Source of the DNA: CBIHON01 sp966211965
GTDB lineage: Bacteria > Pseudomonadota > Gammaproteobacteria > Burkholderiales > Burkholderiaceae_D
NCBI GenBank assembly: GCA_966211965.1
Contig: CBIHON010000005.1
Coordinates: forward strand, 124,001-188,000
DNA length: 64,000 bases
Reading direction: 5' to 3'
Each line of letters starts with the position of its first letter. Within the stretch, counting starts at the first letter, position 1. The position numbers and the translations under genes were made by a program. Of this stretch, positions 25,838 to 37,277 are shown piece by piece. A model generated the notes under the pieces. The model did not search any database and was not told where the DNA came from. It was given only the letters and a program-made list of their open reading frames with translations.

Positions 25838-27886
25838 TTACCCCGCTTTTGGCTTTTGCAACAAAGCCTTCAAGTTCGCCAACCGGTTCTGCGGCGTAAT
25901 CGCTTCCGCCTCGGTCGGCACGGCATCCCCTTCATCCAGCTTCATCTCCTTGATGAAGCGCGACATGTCGCAATGCACGCTTTCCTGCGCGCGCTTGCGC
26001 TTCTTGCACCAACTCACATGCAGCGTGCGTTGCGCCCGTGTGATGCCGACATACATCAGGCGCCGTTCTTCCTCGATGCGTGCGGCCAGCGTTTCGATCG
26101 GTGCATCCGGGTCGCCTTTGTGCGGCAGGATGCCTTCTTCCACGCCGACCAGGAACACGTGCGGGAATTCCAGCCCCTTCGATGCATGCAACGTCGACAT
26201 CCGTACTGCATCCGGCTCTTCATCCTTGCCGTCCAACATGCTCATCAGCGCGACCATTTGCGTCAACTCCAGCAGGCTTTTTTCCTCCGCGGTGCCGTCT
26301 TTGCCGCCGGTGCCTTTTTCCTTTAGCCAGGTCGTGAAGTCGAGCACGTTCTGCCATTTGCTTTGCGCCTGGCGGTCGTCGAAGTTGTCGTACAAATAGC
26401 CTTCGTAGTTGATCTCTTTCATCATCTCGTCCAGCAGTTCGGCCGCGTCTTCCCCAGGCCTGCTTGCGCGTGCTTCGAGCTGGTTGATGAAGTTGCCGAA
26501 TGCCCGCAGCGGAGCCAACTGGCGGTCGGCAAGTTTGGCTTCAATGCCGCCTTTGAAGATGGCTTCAAACAACGAGCATTGCCATTGCCCGGCAAACGAG
26601 CCCAGCACTTCCAGCGTCGATTGTCCGACCCCGCGCTTGGGCGTGGTGACCGCGCGGATGAAAGCCGGGTCGTCGTCTTCGTTGGCGATCAGGCGCAGGT
26701 AGCTGATGATGTCCTTGATTTCGGCGCGGTCGAAAAAACTTTGGCCGCCCGACATCACGTAGGGGATGCGTTCACGCCGCAGGGTTTTTTCAAATATGCG
26801 CGCCTGATGGTTGCCGCGATACAGGATCGCGTAGTCGGAAAATTTCGCGCGGCGCTCGAAGCGATGGGCCGACAGCATGATCGCGACCTGGTCGGCTTCC
26901 TGTTCGTCGTCCTGCATCGCCAACACCTTGATCGGGTCGCCCAAGCCGTGTTCCGACCATAGCGATTTTTCGAACAGCTTCGGGTTGTTGGAAATGACCG
27001 CATTGGCCGCTTGCAAAATGCGCGTGCTGGAGCGGTAGTTCTGTTCCAGCTTGATCACCTTCAGGTTGGGAAAATCGACTTGCAGGGTTTTCAGGTTTTC
27101 GATGGTAGCGCCGCGCCAGGCGTAGATTGCCTGATCGTCATCGCCCACTGCGGTAAACATCGGCTTTTTGCCGAGGCCGGTGACCAGCAGCTTGACCAGT
27201 TCGTACTGGCAGGTATTGGTGTCCTGATATTCGTCGACCAGCAGGTAGCGCAACCGGCGCTGCCATTTGTCGCGCACCGCTTCGTTGGTGCGGAACAGCT
27301 CGACCGGCAGCCGGATCAGATCGTCGAAGTCGACCGCCTGGTAGGCAGACAGCGTGGCGACATAGCTGCGGTAGATGCGCGCAGCTTGCGCATCGTCTTC
27401 CGTCGTGGCCTTGCTCAATGCAGTCTCGGGATCGACCAAGCCGTTTTTCCAGAGCGACATGGTGCTCTGGATGCGGCGGATCAATTGCTTGTCGGTAGTG
27501 ACGGCCAGATCCTGCACCAACGAAAAGCAATCGTCGCTGTCCATGATCGAGAAGCGGTCTTTCAAGCCAAGATTTTTCGCTTCTTGCCGCAGGATTTTCA
27601 CGCCAAGTGAATGGAAGGTGCTGACCGTCAGGTTCTTGGCTTGTTTTGGATCTTTCAGCAGCTTGGCGATACGTTCCTGCATCTCGGTCGCGGCCTTGTT
27701 GGTGAAAGTAAGGGCGGCGATATGCTTCGATTCGTAGCCGCAGTCCTCGATCAAGTGTGCGATTTTTTGGGTGATCACGCGGGTTTTGCCGGAACCGGCA
27801 CCGGCCAGCACCAGACAGGGACCATCCATGTACTTGACGGCTTCACTTTGCGGAGCGTTCAGACCAAATGCGGGGGGATTCGACAT
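25838..27886 (-). CDS. rep: ATP-dependent 3'-5' DNA helicase Rep (UvrD/Rep superfamily 1)
   Basis: The 682-residue protein has all SF1A motifs: Q-motif LNAPQSEAV, Walker A GAGSGKTRV, TFTNKAA, DEYQDTN, GDDDQAIYAWRG, LEQNYRS, and the late VTTPKRGVG, STLHASKGLEFPHVFLVG and GITRAQ. Length and the GLNAPQSEAVKYMDGPCLVLAGAG opening fit Rep better than UvrD. Rep helps the replisome pass proteins bound to DNA. Confidence 0.92.
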   Translation of the reverse strand: MSNPPAFGLNAPQSEAVKYMDGPCLVLAGAGSGKTRVITQKIAHLIEDCGYESKHIAALTFTNKAATEMQERIAKLLKDPKQAKNLTVSTFHSLGVKILRQEAKNLGLKDRFSIMDSDDCFSLVQDLAVTTDKQLIRRIQSTMSLWKNGLVDPETALSKATTEDDAQAARIYRSYVATLSAYQAVDFDDLIRLPVELFRTNEAVRDKWQRRLRYLLVDEYQDTNTCQYELVKLLVTGLGKKPMFTAVGDDDQAIYAWRGATIENLKTLQVDFPNLKVIKLEQNYRSSTRILQAANAVISNNPKLFEKSLWSEHGLGDPIKVLAMQDDEQEADQVAIMLSAHRFERRAKFSDYAILYRGNHQARIFEKTLRRERIPYVMSGGQSFFDRAEIKDIISYLRLIANEDDDPAFIRAVTTPKRGVGQSTLEVLGSFAGQWQCSLFEAIFKGGIEAKLADRQLAPLRAFGNFINQLEARASRPGEDAAELLDEMMKEINYEGYLYDNFDDRQAQSKWQNVLDFTTWLKEKGTGGKDGTAEEKSLLELTQMVALMSMLDGKDEEPDAVRMSTLHASKGLEFPHVFLVGVEEGILPHKGDPDAPIETLAARIEEERRLMYVGITRAQRTLHVSWCKKRKRAQESVHCDMSRFIKEMKLDEGDAVPTEAEAITPQNRLANLKALLQKPKAG

Positions 27887-28010
27887 ACGTACAGACCAGC
27901 GGAAAAGAAGCGTCGTATTGTATCAGCGCCTACTCTTAGGCAATGGCTCGAACGGCAACATGGATTGACAAGGGTTTCCGATTGCGGCATCGTCAAATTC
28001 TTTGGCAGGC

Positions 28011-28126
28011 GGGTCAGAGTTTTTTTCATGGTTTGTTGCGAAAATTACTCGGGCCCCCTCAAGGTTATTGCAGGCGGGTCAGAGTTTTTTTTCGCGGTTT
28101 GTTGCGAAAATTACTCTGACCCCCTC
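28011..28126. repeat. Tandem pair of REP-like palindromic elements, pair 1
   Basis: Two copies about 65 bp apart (28011-28060 and 28076-28126). Each starts GGGTCAGAGTTTTTT, has GGTTTGTTGCGAAAATTACT in the middle, and ends near CCCCCTC. The second copy is a near-perfect inverted repeat (GGGTCAGAGT with ACTCTGACCC); the first has lost part of its 3' arm. Related copies lie at 37278-37385. The pair ends only 16 bp before the start codon at 28143. Confidence 0.85.
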
Positions 28127-28142
28127 TGATTATGGACACAAA

Positions 28143-28520
28143 ATGGATCAACAATTTGAGGACGGCTTGAAGGTGCGCAAGCAGGTGATGGGCGAGGCAT
28201 TCGTGGAAAAAGCCTTCGCCAATGCCGACGAATTTACCGCGCCGCTGCAGGAATACATCACGCGCAATGCCTGGGGCACGGTCTGGTGCCGCGATGGGCT
28301 GGACTTCAAGACCCGCAGCCTGGTCACGCTATCCATGCTGACCGCGCTCGGCCGCGTCCACGAATTGAAAGGCCATGTGCGCGGTGCGTTGAACAACGGT
28401 GCCACGATGGATGAAATTCGCGAGGTGCTGTTGCATGCCACCGTGTATTGCGGCGTGCCGCTGGCGGTCGATGCCTTTCGCGCGGCGCAGGAAGTGTTGA
28501 AGGAAGCAGGACTGATTTAA
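28143..28520 (+). CDS. Carboxymuconolactone decarboxylase family protein (PcaC-like)
   Basis: The 125-residue single-domain protein (GLKVRKQVMGEAFVEKAF, WGTVWCRDGLDFKTRSLVTLSMLTALGR, EIREVLLHATVYCGVPLAVDAFRAAQ) closely fits 4-carboxymuconolactone decarboxylase-like proteins. PcaC acts in the protocatechuate branch of the beta-ketoadipate pathway. The CGVP region carries the usual His/Cys context. No pca genes are adjacent, so the exact substrate is uncertain. Its upstream region is filled by REP-like repeats. Confidence 0.85.
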   Translation: MDQQFEDGLKVRKQVMGEAFVEKAFANADEFTAPLQEYITRNAWGTVWCRDGLDFKTRSLVTLSMLTALGRVHELKGHVRGALNNGATMDEIREVLLHATVYCGVPLAVDAFRAAQEVLKEAGLI

Positions 28521-28591
28521 ATCTGGCAACGTTGGTTGGGCGGGCACGTTCAACTGGCGTTTCCGGTTTAGAGAAGAGGCTTGCGCTTCAG

Positions 28592-29785
28592 TTAGGGCAG
28601 CCCCTCGCACGCGGCGTATTGTCCAACGCGCGGGTGCATGCTGCGCTCGGCCAATTCAGCAGGCGCCGCACCGCGGTACATCAGGCACCGTACGGCATAG
28701 TGCGCCATCACCCAGCCGTAGAATTCCTGGCGCACCAGTTCCGGCGTTTTGCTGCGCAGCGTGCGCCGGCTTTGCGCCAAGTGCAGATCGACCTGTGGCC
28801 GCTCGCAATACAGCGCCGTCAAAACATCTGCCGTCGCGGCTTGTTCGTCCAGCAGCGTGGTCAACAGGCGCAGCTTGGGCGTGTCTGCGGAAACCCCCGG
28901 CAAGCGGCGCTCGATTATCCGTACCACGATGTCTGCCGAGCCGTTTTCCCGTTCCTCCTGAGCGGGTTGCAGCCGGCTCAGGTAGGAGCCGTCGCCCAGC
29001 ATTTTCTCTACCGGCAGGCTGACCGTGCCGGCAATCCGCCATAGCAATTGAGCGCCGGTGTTTTTTGCCGCATTCCAGTCCGACCAGTTAAGCGCAGCAC
29101 CATCGGAAAGGCATAGCATGCCAGGCGCAAGACTGCGCAATAGAGGTGTCGCAATCCCGGCGCCGGTCTGGCTGCAAGCGCCTAGTTCGGCATCCAGGAT
29201 GGCATGGCTGGCGCACTCGACCAGGATCGCATAGCGTGCTTGCGGACCTCCGCCTTGCTCGCCTGATCCGGCCGGATAGCCGAAGCTTTGTACGTTTTCT
29301 TTTTGATCGCAAACCTCGAGCACGGCGCTTTCGATTGCGACCAGACGATGCCCGGCAAAAAAGGCATTCGGATGCGCAGGCATGGACAAAGGGCGGCAGC
29401 AGCGCCGTTGTATCGCCTGCAGCGCACGCCAGTCGAGACGCGAGCGAGCCTTGCTGATCGTCGATTTCACCACCGCCGCCGGCGCTCTGTCGCCATGGGA
29501 CAAGCCTTGCACTACCGCGCTGAACACTTCTTCATAAGCGGCATTCGGGAACAGGCTCAGAGCCATCGTGTAATACACCACGGTGGAGGCGGGAAACGAC
29601 CGTACCCGCGCGCTATTGCAGGCATGGGTATCCAGTGTTTCGTTGATCAGTGCGAGAGGAAATACCCGCGCCAGCAAGCCTACGCTCAAGTGGTCGGCAA
29701 ATCGTATTTCGGATTTCAGGCCTGCTTTGCTGCGGGTCATTTTTCTCAGTTCAGTCGGGATGATTTTTTCATCAAGAAACTGCAT
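28592..29785 (-). CDS. IS4-family transposase, first catalytic Asp replaced
   Basis: The 397-residue product has the IS4 N-terminal domain (FADHLSVGLLARVFPLALINETLD, then RSFPASTVVYYTMALSLFPNAAYEEVF). A DDE-type core follows: SDGAALNWSDW in the second-Asp region and QEFYGWVMAHYAVRCLMY with the catalytic Glu. The first motif, normally AIDGT, reads AIESAVLEV here, so the expected Asp is Glu. It may be inactive. I could not find terminal inverted repeats or a target duplication. The start at 29785 is the first ATG near conserved sequence. Confidence 0.8.
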   Translation of the reverse strand: MQFLDEKIIPTELRKMTRSKAGLKSEIRFADHLSVGLLARVFPLALINETLDTHACNSARVRSFPASTVVYYTMALSLFPNAAYEEVFSAVVQGLSHGDRAPAAVVKSTISKARSRLDWRALQAIQRRCCRPLSMPAHPNAFFAGHRLVAIESAVLEVCDQKENVQSFGYPAGSGEQGGGPQARYAILVECASHAILDAELGACSQTGAGIATPLLRSLAPGMLCLSDGAALNWSDWNAAKNTGAQLLWRIAGTVSLPVEKMLGDGSYLSRLQPAQEERENGSADIVVRIIERRLPGVSADTPKLRLLTTLLDEQAATADVLTALYCERPQVDLHLAQSRRTLRSKTPELVRQEFYGWVMAHYAVRCLMYRGAAPAELAERSMHPRVGQYAACEGLP

Positions 29786-29940
29786 GTCGGCGCGGTATTG
29801 TAACCAAGCTTGGGAGAAAAATCTCCTGCTCTTCCGGCTAGGATTTCCGCATGCGAAGCCGGCGATCGCCGCAATGGCAGCGGGCGGATTCTGGCCGCGA
29901 GAGTCGATCCCGGCACGTTTGACGGCAAACTGACAGGTGC

Positions 29941-29958
29941 CTGACAGCGTGCTGTCAG
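29941..29958. repeat. Short perfect palindrome upstream of the IS4-type transposase
   Basis: CTGACAGC and GCTGTCAG flank a 2-base spacer in the 224-bp gap between the transposase gene and the MITE. It could be a regulatory site or part of an element end. Its role is not evident. Confidence 0.4.
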
Positions 29959-30009
29959 ATAAGCCCTGTTTTCGCGGCCTGCCGAGTCGCAATTCAAAAA
30001 CAAGTTACC

Positions 30010-30133
30010 TAGAGCAGTTTCATCCTGACCGCACACGGCCAATCTTGCGCCTGCGATGCTCACCGTACCATTCGTACGGTTGCGCTTCTCGACTCACCCT
30101 TGGCTCCTGTACGGTCAGGCTGAAACTGCTCTA
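30010..30133. mobile_element. MITE, family A copy 2
   Basis: The same TA-bounded 124-bp element as at 15152-15275, with the TAGAGCAGTTTCA terminal repeats and the CCGTACCATTCGTACGG interior. Its right-hand TA (30132-30133) is also the left target TA of the IS630 element that follows, so the two are directly nested end to end. Confidence 0.87.
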
Positions 30134-31043
30134 AGTAGCTACGCAAAATTAATTGCGAATGTATTGCCGAATTTTTCCATGATGGAACGGACCTCTTGGG
30201 GTAATTCTTCGCCGGTGACGTACACGAAACGACGCCAGAAATACTTGGCCTGCTTCCAGAGGACTTCAATCCGATTCAATTCTGGACTATACGGCGGCAA
30301 ATAATAGAGATACAACCCTTGCTGTTGCCATTGCCGGCGCTTTTCTTCCATCGGCGCTCCCTTATGGATACCGGCATTGTCGAGTACCACGATGCGGCAC
30401 ACGGTGTGCGCCTGCTTGGCCAAGTCATCCAGGAAAGCGATGACATCTTCCCTGGCCGTGCACTGCTCGCGCAGGCGCCAAATGAATGCGCCGTCGTGGC
30501 GCAGCGCGCCCAGCACCTTGACCCGCTGCTGGTGCCAGCCCGAGAGAGCACGGCGCGTTTGCCCCCTGGGCATCCACCCAGACTGGATGGGCGGAGACCG
30601 GCCAAATCCGCTCTCGTCGAAATACAACAATTCGCATTGCTTCGCTCGCTCCAGCCAGCGCTGCAACAGCGAGCGCGACGTGCCGCCTTCGGCCTGGGCC
30701 AATTCGCCCAATGCCCTGCGCTGCTGCCGCGACAAGGACGGCGGCCGACCACTGCGCGCCCCTTCTTGTAACCCGACCAAGCCCAATCGTAGCCAACATT
30801 GCCGCCAATGCTCGACGCTGTTGAGGTGAACTTCAAATTCCTCGGCCACCTGCTTTAAGGTCAAGCCTTTGCCCAGCAGGCGTACCCCTTGGGCGCGCCT
30901 GCGGGTACGAGCATGCGGATGATGAATTCCCATCTCACGCAAGGTACGATCTTCTTCCTTGCTCAACTTCATCCCTTTCATCGCCATCCCTCTCCAGGCT
31001 ATTGTCTATGGAGATTTGACAGTAATTTTTGCGTACCTACTTA
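30132..31043 (-). mobile_element. Complete IS630-family insertion sequence
   Basis: A 912-bp element, including both target TAs, ends in inverted repeats of about 20 bp: TAAGTAGCTACGCAAAA at the left and the complement of TAAGTAGGTACGCAAAA at the right. It is flanked by a TA at each side (30132-30133 and 31042-31043), as expected for IS630. It carries one transposase gene filling nearly all its length. It inserted at the junction between a MITE and a half copy of a 55-bp palindromic element. Confidence 0.88.
30139..30987 (-). CDS. IS630-family transposase
   Basis: The 282-residue transposase has an N-terminal HTH (LTLKQVAEEFEVHLNSVEHWRQCW). The DDE core supplies Asp in LLYFDESGFG, Asp in IVVLDNAGIHK and Glu in YSPELNRIEVLWKQAK. 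All three catalytic residues are present. It is shorter than the usual 330-350: the linker between the HTH domain and the first Asp is compressed, so a second winged-helix segment may be missing. Whether it is active cannot be told from sequence. Confidence 0.9.
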   Translation of the reverse strand: MAMKGMKLSKEEDRTLREMGIHHPHARTRRRAQGVRLLGKGLTLKQVAEEFEVHLNSVEHWRQCWLRLGLVGLQEGARSGRPPSLSRQQRRALGELAQAEGGTSRSLLQRWLERAKQCELLYFDESGFGRSPPIQSGWMPRGQTRRALSGWHQQRVKVLGALRHDGAFIWRLREQCTAREDVIAFLDDLAKQAHTVCRIVVLDNAGIHKGAPMEEKRRQWQQQGLYLYYLPPYSPELNRIEVLWKQAKYFWRRFVYVTGEELPQEVRSIMEKFGNTFAINFA

Positions 31044-31067
31044 GAGCCTGTTATGAACTCAAGCAGG
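31042..31067. repeat. Half copy of the 55-bp palindromic element
   Basis: TAGAGCCTGTTATGAAC, then TCAAGCAGG, matches one arm of the palindrome at 52161-52215 with a single base change. The second arm is not here. It begins exactly at the right-hand target TA of the IS630 element. Confidence 0.7.
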
Positions 31068-31124
31068 GGGCGCGTTCGAGCGAGAAGGGACAATGGTCTT
31101 CCCGCGCTTCTCTCGTGTGGCACA

Positions 31125-31418
31125 ATGCAGCGCATGTGCGCACCAAGTCAAAATTTCTCGGTATGGATCGAATCGCGGGGCTGGAAATTCGAGGCGCCGC
31201 CCTCCGTCTCGCTGCTTGAAGCGGCGCGCCTGTCGAAATTCGTGCTGCCCAGCTCTTGCCGCAACGGCACCTGCCGCACCTGCATGTGCCGCATGAAGAG
31301 CGGGCGTGTGCGCTATGCCATCGAATGGCCGGGGCTGAGCGCCGACGAAGAGAAAGACGGCTATATCCTGCCTTGCGTGGCGTTTGCGGAATCGGACCTG
31401 GTGCTGGAGTTCGAATAA
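31125..31418 (+). CDS. Plant-type [2Fe-2S] ferredoxin
   Basis: The 97-residue protein has the CX4CX2C motif (SCRNGTCRTC) and a fourth Cys in YILPCVA, the ligand set of plant-type [2Fe-2S] ferredoxins. It transfers single electrons in the cytosol. The partner is unknown; no oxygenase or reductase is next to it. A second ATG at 31134 is an equally possible start, as no strong ribosome site is visible for either. Confidence 0.85.
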   Translation: MQRMCAPSQNFSVWIESRGWKFEAPPSVSLLEAARLSKFVLPSSCRNGTCRTCMCRMKSGRVRYAIEWPGLSADEEKDGYILPCVAFAESDLVLEFE

Positions 31419-31598
31419 AGCGCAGGGGTTTTTTGCCTTGGGTGGGCTCTTCTCATTTTCCGGTGCCCCTGCGGTTTGTTTGCCGGAAATTCTGGTGGGG
31501 CGCGCTCTTTGCTGGGATAGGTTCTTATTACAAAACAATCGTGGGAAGCAGGGTTCCCAGACCGTATACTTCTACAACATGAAATGCCTGGGTTCCCG

Positions 31599-32081
31599 AT
31601 GAAATTCAACCACATCCTCGTAATCAACGATCCGCTCAATCCGCTGATCGAACCCTTGACACGTACGCAACTTTGGAACGGCTTGCTGCTGCGGGTGGAG
31701 TCGCCGCAGATGTTCGTGCCCTGGATGGACAGTTGCCGCATCTTCGACCGTACCGAAGACGGCTTATCGCGCGAGCAGCATTACGGCGAGCTGACGGTCA
31801 TTGACCGCGTCAGTTTTGCGCCGCAACAAAAAATCGAAGTCCAGGTCCCGCAGCAAAAAGATATCCCCGCCTCGAGCTTGGTCATGTCGATCGAGGAACC
31901 GCAGCCCGGCATCTTTTGCGTGCGCTTCGAGTACGATGACGGCGCCGATGAGGCTGCCGGTTCGGTCGACGCTTTTTACAATGAATTCCGCCAGTCCGCC
32001 TACCAGGAAGCGGACATCGATACGATCCGCATCATCCGCCAATTGGCCGAGCAAGGCCGGCTGGATGCGCGCTATTCCTGA
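31599..32081 (+). CDS. DUF1857/AtaL-like SRPBCC protein
   Basis: The 160-residue protein begins FNHILVINDPLNPLIEPLTRTQLWNGLLLRVESPQMFVPWMD, the signature of the DUF1857 SRPBCC (Bet v 1-like) family. These have a hydrophobic ligand pocket; the ligand is unknown. An ATG 15 bp upstream (31584) is in frame, but the family N-terminus starts at the one chosen. Confidence 0.85.
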   Translation: MKFNHILVINDPLNPLIEPLTRTQLWNGLLLRVESPQMFVPWMDSCRIFDRTEDGLSREQHYGELTVIDRVSFAPQQKIEVQVPQQKDIPASSLVMSIEEPQPGIFCVRFEYDDGADEAAGSVDAFYNEFRQSAYQEADIDTIRIIRQLAEQGRLDARYS

Positions 32082-32165
32082 GGCGATTGCGCATATGCCG
32101 GACCGGGTGCGAGCCTTGCAGGCCGAACCCGCCATTTTTAATCCATGAATTTTGTCAGGAATGTT

Positions 32166-32699
32166 ATGCCGAAGATAGATTGCCAGCGTCCGCCCAAGCT
32201 TTATCGCTATTCCGAGCGGCGCTGGCTGGAGCGTTCCCTGCAATTGGGCGAGTTTCGCCTGCGTCCGGCGGCGGACGATTTGCAGCGCAGCCAGTTGCGC
32301 GGCGAACCGATTCTTCCATTCGCCCCGGCCGGCGGGCGGCCATCGGTTGCGGCTGGTTACCTTACCCTCAGCCTGGGTCAGGCGTGGGACGAACGCTTGT
32401 TTGATGCCTTTCCAGGTACCGATTGCTGCCTGATCATTCATGACGCCGAGCAATTCGGCGAGCGTATCCATCGTGCCGCGCAGCTGGCCTTGCCGAACTG
32501 GGCCGGTATCGATGCGGCGATTTCCTACGGCATGCCCAGTCCGCTGGGGGCGGCGTTTTCAAAGCTGAAGTCTTACGCGGCGCAGAAGGAATGGCTGTTT
32601 GCCTGGCGTCCGATCCAGCCGGCCATGTCCTTGAATCCGGTCCTGATCCGGATCGGCAGCATCGAAGGCATTGCCGAACTCAGGCAAAAAGGTACGTGA
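32166..32699 (+). CDS. Conserved hypothetical protein
   Basis: The 177-residue protein (KLYRYSERRWLERSLQLGEFRLRPAADDLQ, SLGQAWDERLFDAFPGTDCCLIIHDAEQFGERIHRAA, SYGMPSPLGAAFSKLKSYAAQKEWLFAWRP, IRIGSIEGIAEL) has no signal peptide or membrane segment. I do not recognise a function. AGGA 8 bases ahead favours the ATG at 32166 over one at 32145. It is probably co-oriented with the kinase genes downstream. Confidence 0.75.
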   Translation: MPKIDCQRPPKLYRYSERRWLERSLQLGEFRLRPAADDLQRSQLRGEPILPFAPAGGRPSVAAGYLTLSLGQAWDERLFDAFPGTDCCLIIHDAEQFGERIHRAAQLALPNWAGIDAAISYGMPSPLGAAFSKLKSYAAQKEWLFAWRPIQPAMSLNPVLIRIGSIEGIAELRQKGT

Positions 32700-32825
32700 A
32701 TCCGAATCCTGTTGTTCCTCATTTTCACCACGATCTCCGCTTCCTGGCCGGTACTATTTTCCCACCTCAAGCAGCGAATCGTGCACAATTGAGAACAGGA
32801 AATATGTCCGCCGGAGCGAGAGACT

Positions 32826-32917
32826 ATGGCCGAACTGGAAACACGGCAACAGGAAGAAATACGCCGATCTCGGGCGCTTGCCGCAGGAGTGAGAGGGCGT
32901 AACACGCGGAGCGATCG

Positions 32918-32927
<10 letters not shown>
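32826..32927 (+). CDS. Possible 33-residue leader peptide overlapping the sensor kinase start
   Basis: An ATG at 32826, with GGAGCGAGAG upstream, opens a 33-codon frame (MAELETRQQEEIRRSRALAA, then a basic tail). Its TGA overlaps an in-frame ATG of the kinase gene (ATGA at 32924-32927). This suggests translational coupling and a kinase start at 32924 rather than 32918. The peptide is short, highly charged and unrecognised; it may not be made. Confidence 0.35.
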
Positions 32928-35112
<2,185 letters not shown>

Positions 35113-35116
<4 letters not shown>

Positions 35117-36798
35117 GGCCCAGCGCAAACAATGGCCACCAAGGGCGGACGATTTTGATTGTCGACGATACGCCCGCCAATGTCGGCGTGCTGGTCGACT
35201 ATCTGGAAGATCACGACTTCCGCGTGGTGGTCGCGCAAGACGGCGAGGAAGGCATCAAGCGCGCCCAGTTCGCGCTGCCGGACCTGATTTTGCTGGATGT
35301 GATGATGCCCGGCATGGACGGCTTTGAAACCTGCCGCCGGCTCAAGGCCAGCGACAAGGTCAAGGAAATCCCGGTGATTTTCATGACCGCGTTGACCGAT
35401 GCCTGCGAGAAGGTCAACGGCTTCGAGGCCGGCGCGGTCGACTATGTGACCAAGCCGTTTCAAATCGAGGAGGTGCTGGCGCGGGTCAATGCCCATCTCT
35501 CCCTGTGCGCCATGCGGCGGCAGCTGGAAGAGCAGAACACCAGGCTGGCCCAGGAAGTGGCGGTGCGCCTCTTGGCCGAAGCCGAATTGCGGTTGACCCA
35601 ATATTCAGTCGACTATGCGGTCGACGCCGTGTTCTGGCTGACGCGCGACGGCCGCATCAGCTATGTCAACGATGCCGCCTGCCGCATGCTGAAGTACAGC
35701 CGCGAGTATCTGCTGGCGGTGTATGCCTACGATATCGATGCCGGCGTCAAGCAAGAGGAGTGGCCGGCGTATTGGGAGCGCATCAAACAGGCCCACACGC
35801 ACACCTTCGAGACCATGGTGCGGGTCAAGGGCGGCATGCTGACGCCGGTTGAAGTGGCCTTGAATTACCAGGAGTTCGCCGGCCAGGAACATGTGTTCGC
35901 TTTCGCACGCGACATCAGCGAACGCAAGCGCGCCGAACAGACGCTGGCCGAGAGCTATGCCGAGCTCAAGCAGAGCAAGCATCGCCTGGAAGAATTGCAC
36001 CAGCAGCTGCTGCAGTCGGAAAAGATGGCTTCGATCGGCCAACTTGCCGCCGGTGTGGCGCATGAAATCAACAACCCGATCGCTTTCGTCAATTCCAACC
36101 TGGGGACGCTGCAGGATTATGCGAGCGGGCTATTGCGGCTGGTGGATGTGTACGAGCGTGCCGAGAGCGGCTTGAGCGGCCATCCGGCTTTGCTGGCAGA
36201 AGTGCGGCGCGCGCGGGAAAACCTGGATCTGCCCTATCTGCGCGAGGACTTGACCAGTCTGCTGGCGGAATCGCTGGACGGTTTGCAGCGGGTGCGCCGC
36301 ATCGTCCAGGACCTGAAGGATTTCTCCCGGGTAGGCGAAGTGCAGCGGCAACTGGTCGACTTGCATCCCGGCATCGACAGCACCCTGAATATCGTCGCCA
36401 GCGAGATCGGCAAAAGGGCGCGCATCGAAAAGGAATACGGGGACATTCCGCTCATCGAGGGCGTTCCCGCACAACTGAACCAGGTATTCATGAACCTGCT
36501 GATGAATGCAAGCCAGGCCATCAATGGCGAGGGCGTCATCACCATCCGCACCGGACATGAAACCGGCTGGGTCTGGGTCGAGGTCGCCGATACCGGCAGC
36601 GGCATTCAGCCGGAACATCTGGGGCGCATTTTCGAACCGTTTTTTACCACCAAGCCGGTCGGGCAGGGGACCGGCCTCGGACTTTCCTTGTCCTACGGCA
36701 TCGTTGCCCAGCATGGCGGCCGCATTGATGTGCGCAGCGAACCAGGAGATGGCAGCGCGTTCCGGGTGTGGTTGCCGCTGCCGGCACGCGCAAATTAA
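35113..36798 (+). CDS. Receiver-PAS-histidine kinase hybrid (cytosolic)
   Basis: The 561-residue protein begins with a receiver domain (LIVDDTPANVGVL; phospho-Asp62 in LLDVMMPGMDG; TKPF). A coiled coil follows, then a PAS domain around residues 160-275 (VFWLTRDGRISYVNDAACRML). The kinase core has His317 in AAGVAHEINNPIAF and ATPase motifs NLLMNASQAI, DTGSGI and GTGLGLSLSYGIV. There are no membrane segments. The N-terminal receiver probably takes phosphate from the preceding membrane kinase, giving a two-step relay. No DNA-binding output protein is next to the pair. Confidence 0.92.
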
Positions 36799-36955
36799 TT
36801 TTTGCGTCCATCACAATGCGTTGACTGCGCCGCCAGCCCCGGCATGATGTGCATCAAAGTTTGATATCTAAAGCCTATCAACAGCCCGCGCTTGTGTGGC
36901 ATATTACCTTTGGTGTATGTTGCGTCAATTTTAATTACCTTGAGGAGTGTTTGCC

Positions 36956-37258
36956 ATGTTGTCATCCAATATAAAAACCGTGCAAAGCGATATGAAGACC
37001 TTGGTCAAAGACGCACAGGATTTATTTCGGGAAGCAACCTTAGCAACCGGCGAAAAAGCCGATGCCCTGCGCGCACGCGGGATGAGTTTGCTGGAAACGG
37101 CCATGGCCAAGGCGCAAGAAGTGCAGACCGCCGCCATCGAAACCGGCAAGGAAATGGCGGAAACCGCCGATAACTTCGTGCAAGAGAACCCTTGGAAAGC
37201 CGTAGCGATTTCCGCTGGCGTCGGCGTGCTGGTCGGCATGCTGATTGCACGCAAGTAA
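36956..37258 (+). CDS. DUF883 (ElaB/YqjD-like) membrane-anchored protein
   Basis: The 100-residue protein has an amphipathic helical body (TLVKDAQDLFREATLATGEKADALRARG) and a C-terminal anchor AVAISAGVGVLVGMLIARK, the ElaB/YqjD layout. E. coli homologues are stationary-phase, ribosome-associated inner-membrane proteins. TGAGGAG lies ahead of the ATG at 36956. With the next two genes it repeats the yqjD-yqjE-yqjK order. Confidence 0.9.
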   Translation: MLSSNIKTVQSDMKTLVKDAQDLFREATLATGEKADALRARGMSLLETAMAKAQEVQTAAIETGKEMAETADNFVQENPWKAVAISAGVGVLVGMLIARK

Positions 37259-37277
37259 TTCGTATTTTTAAAAAGGC

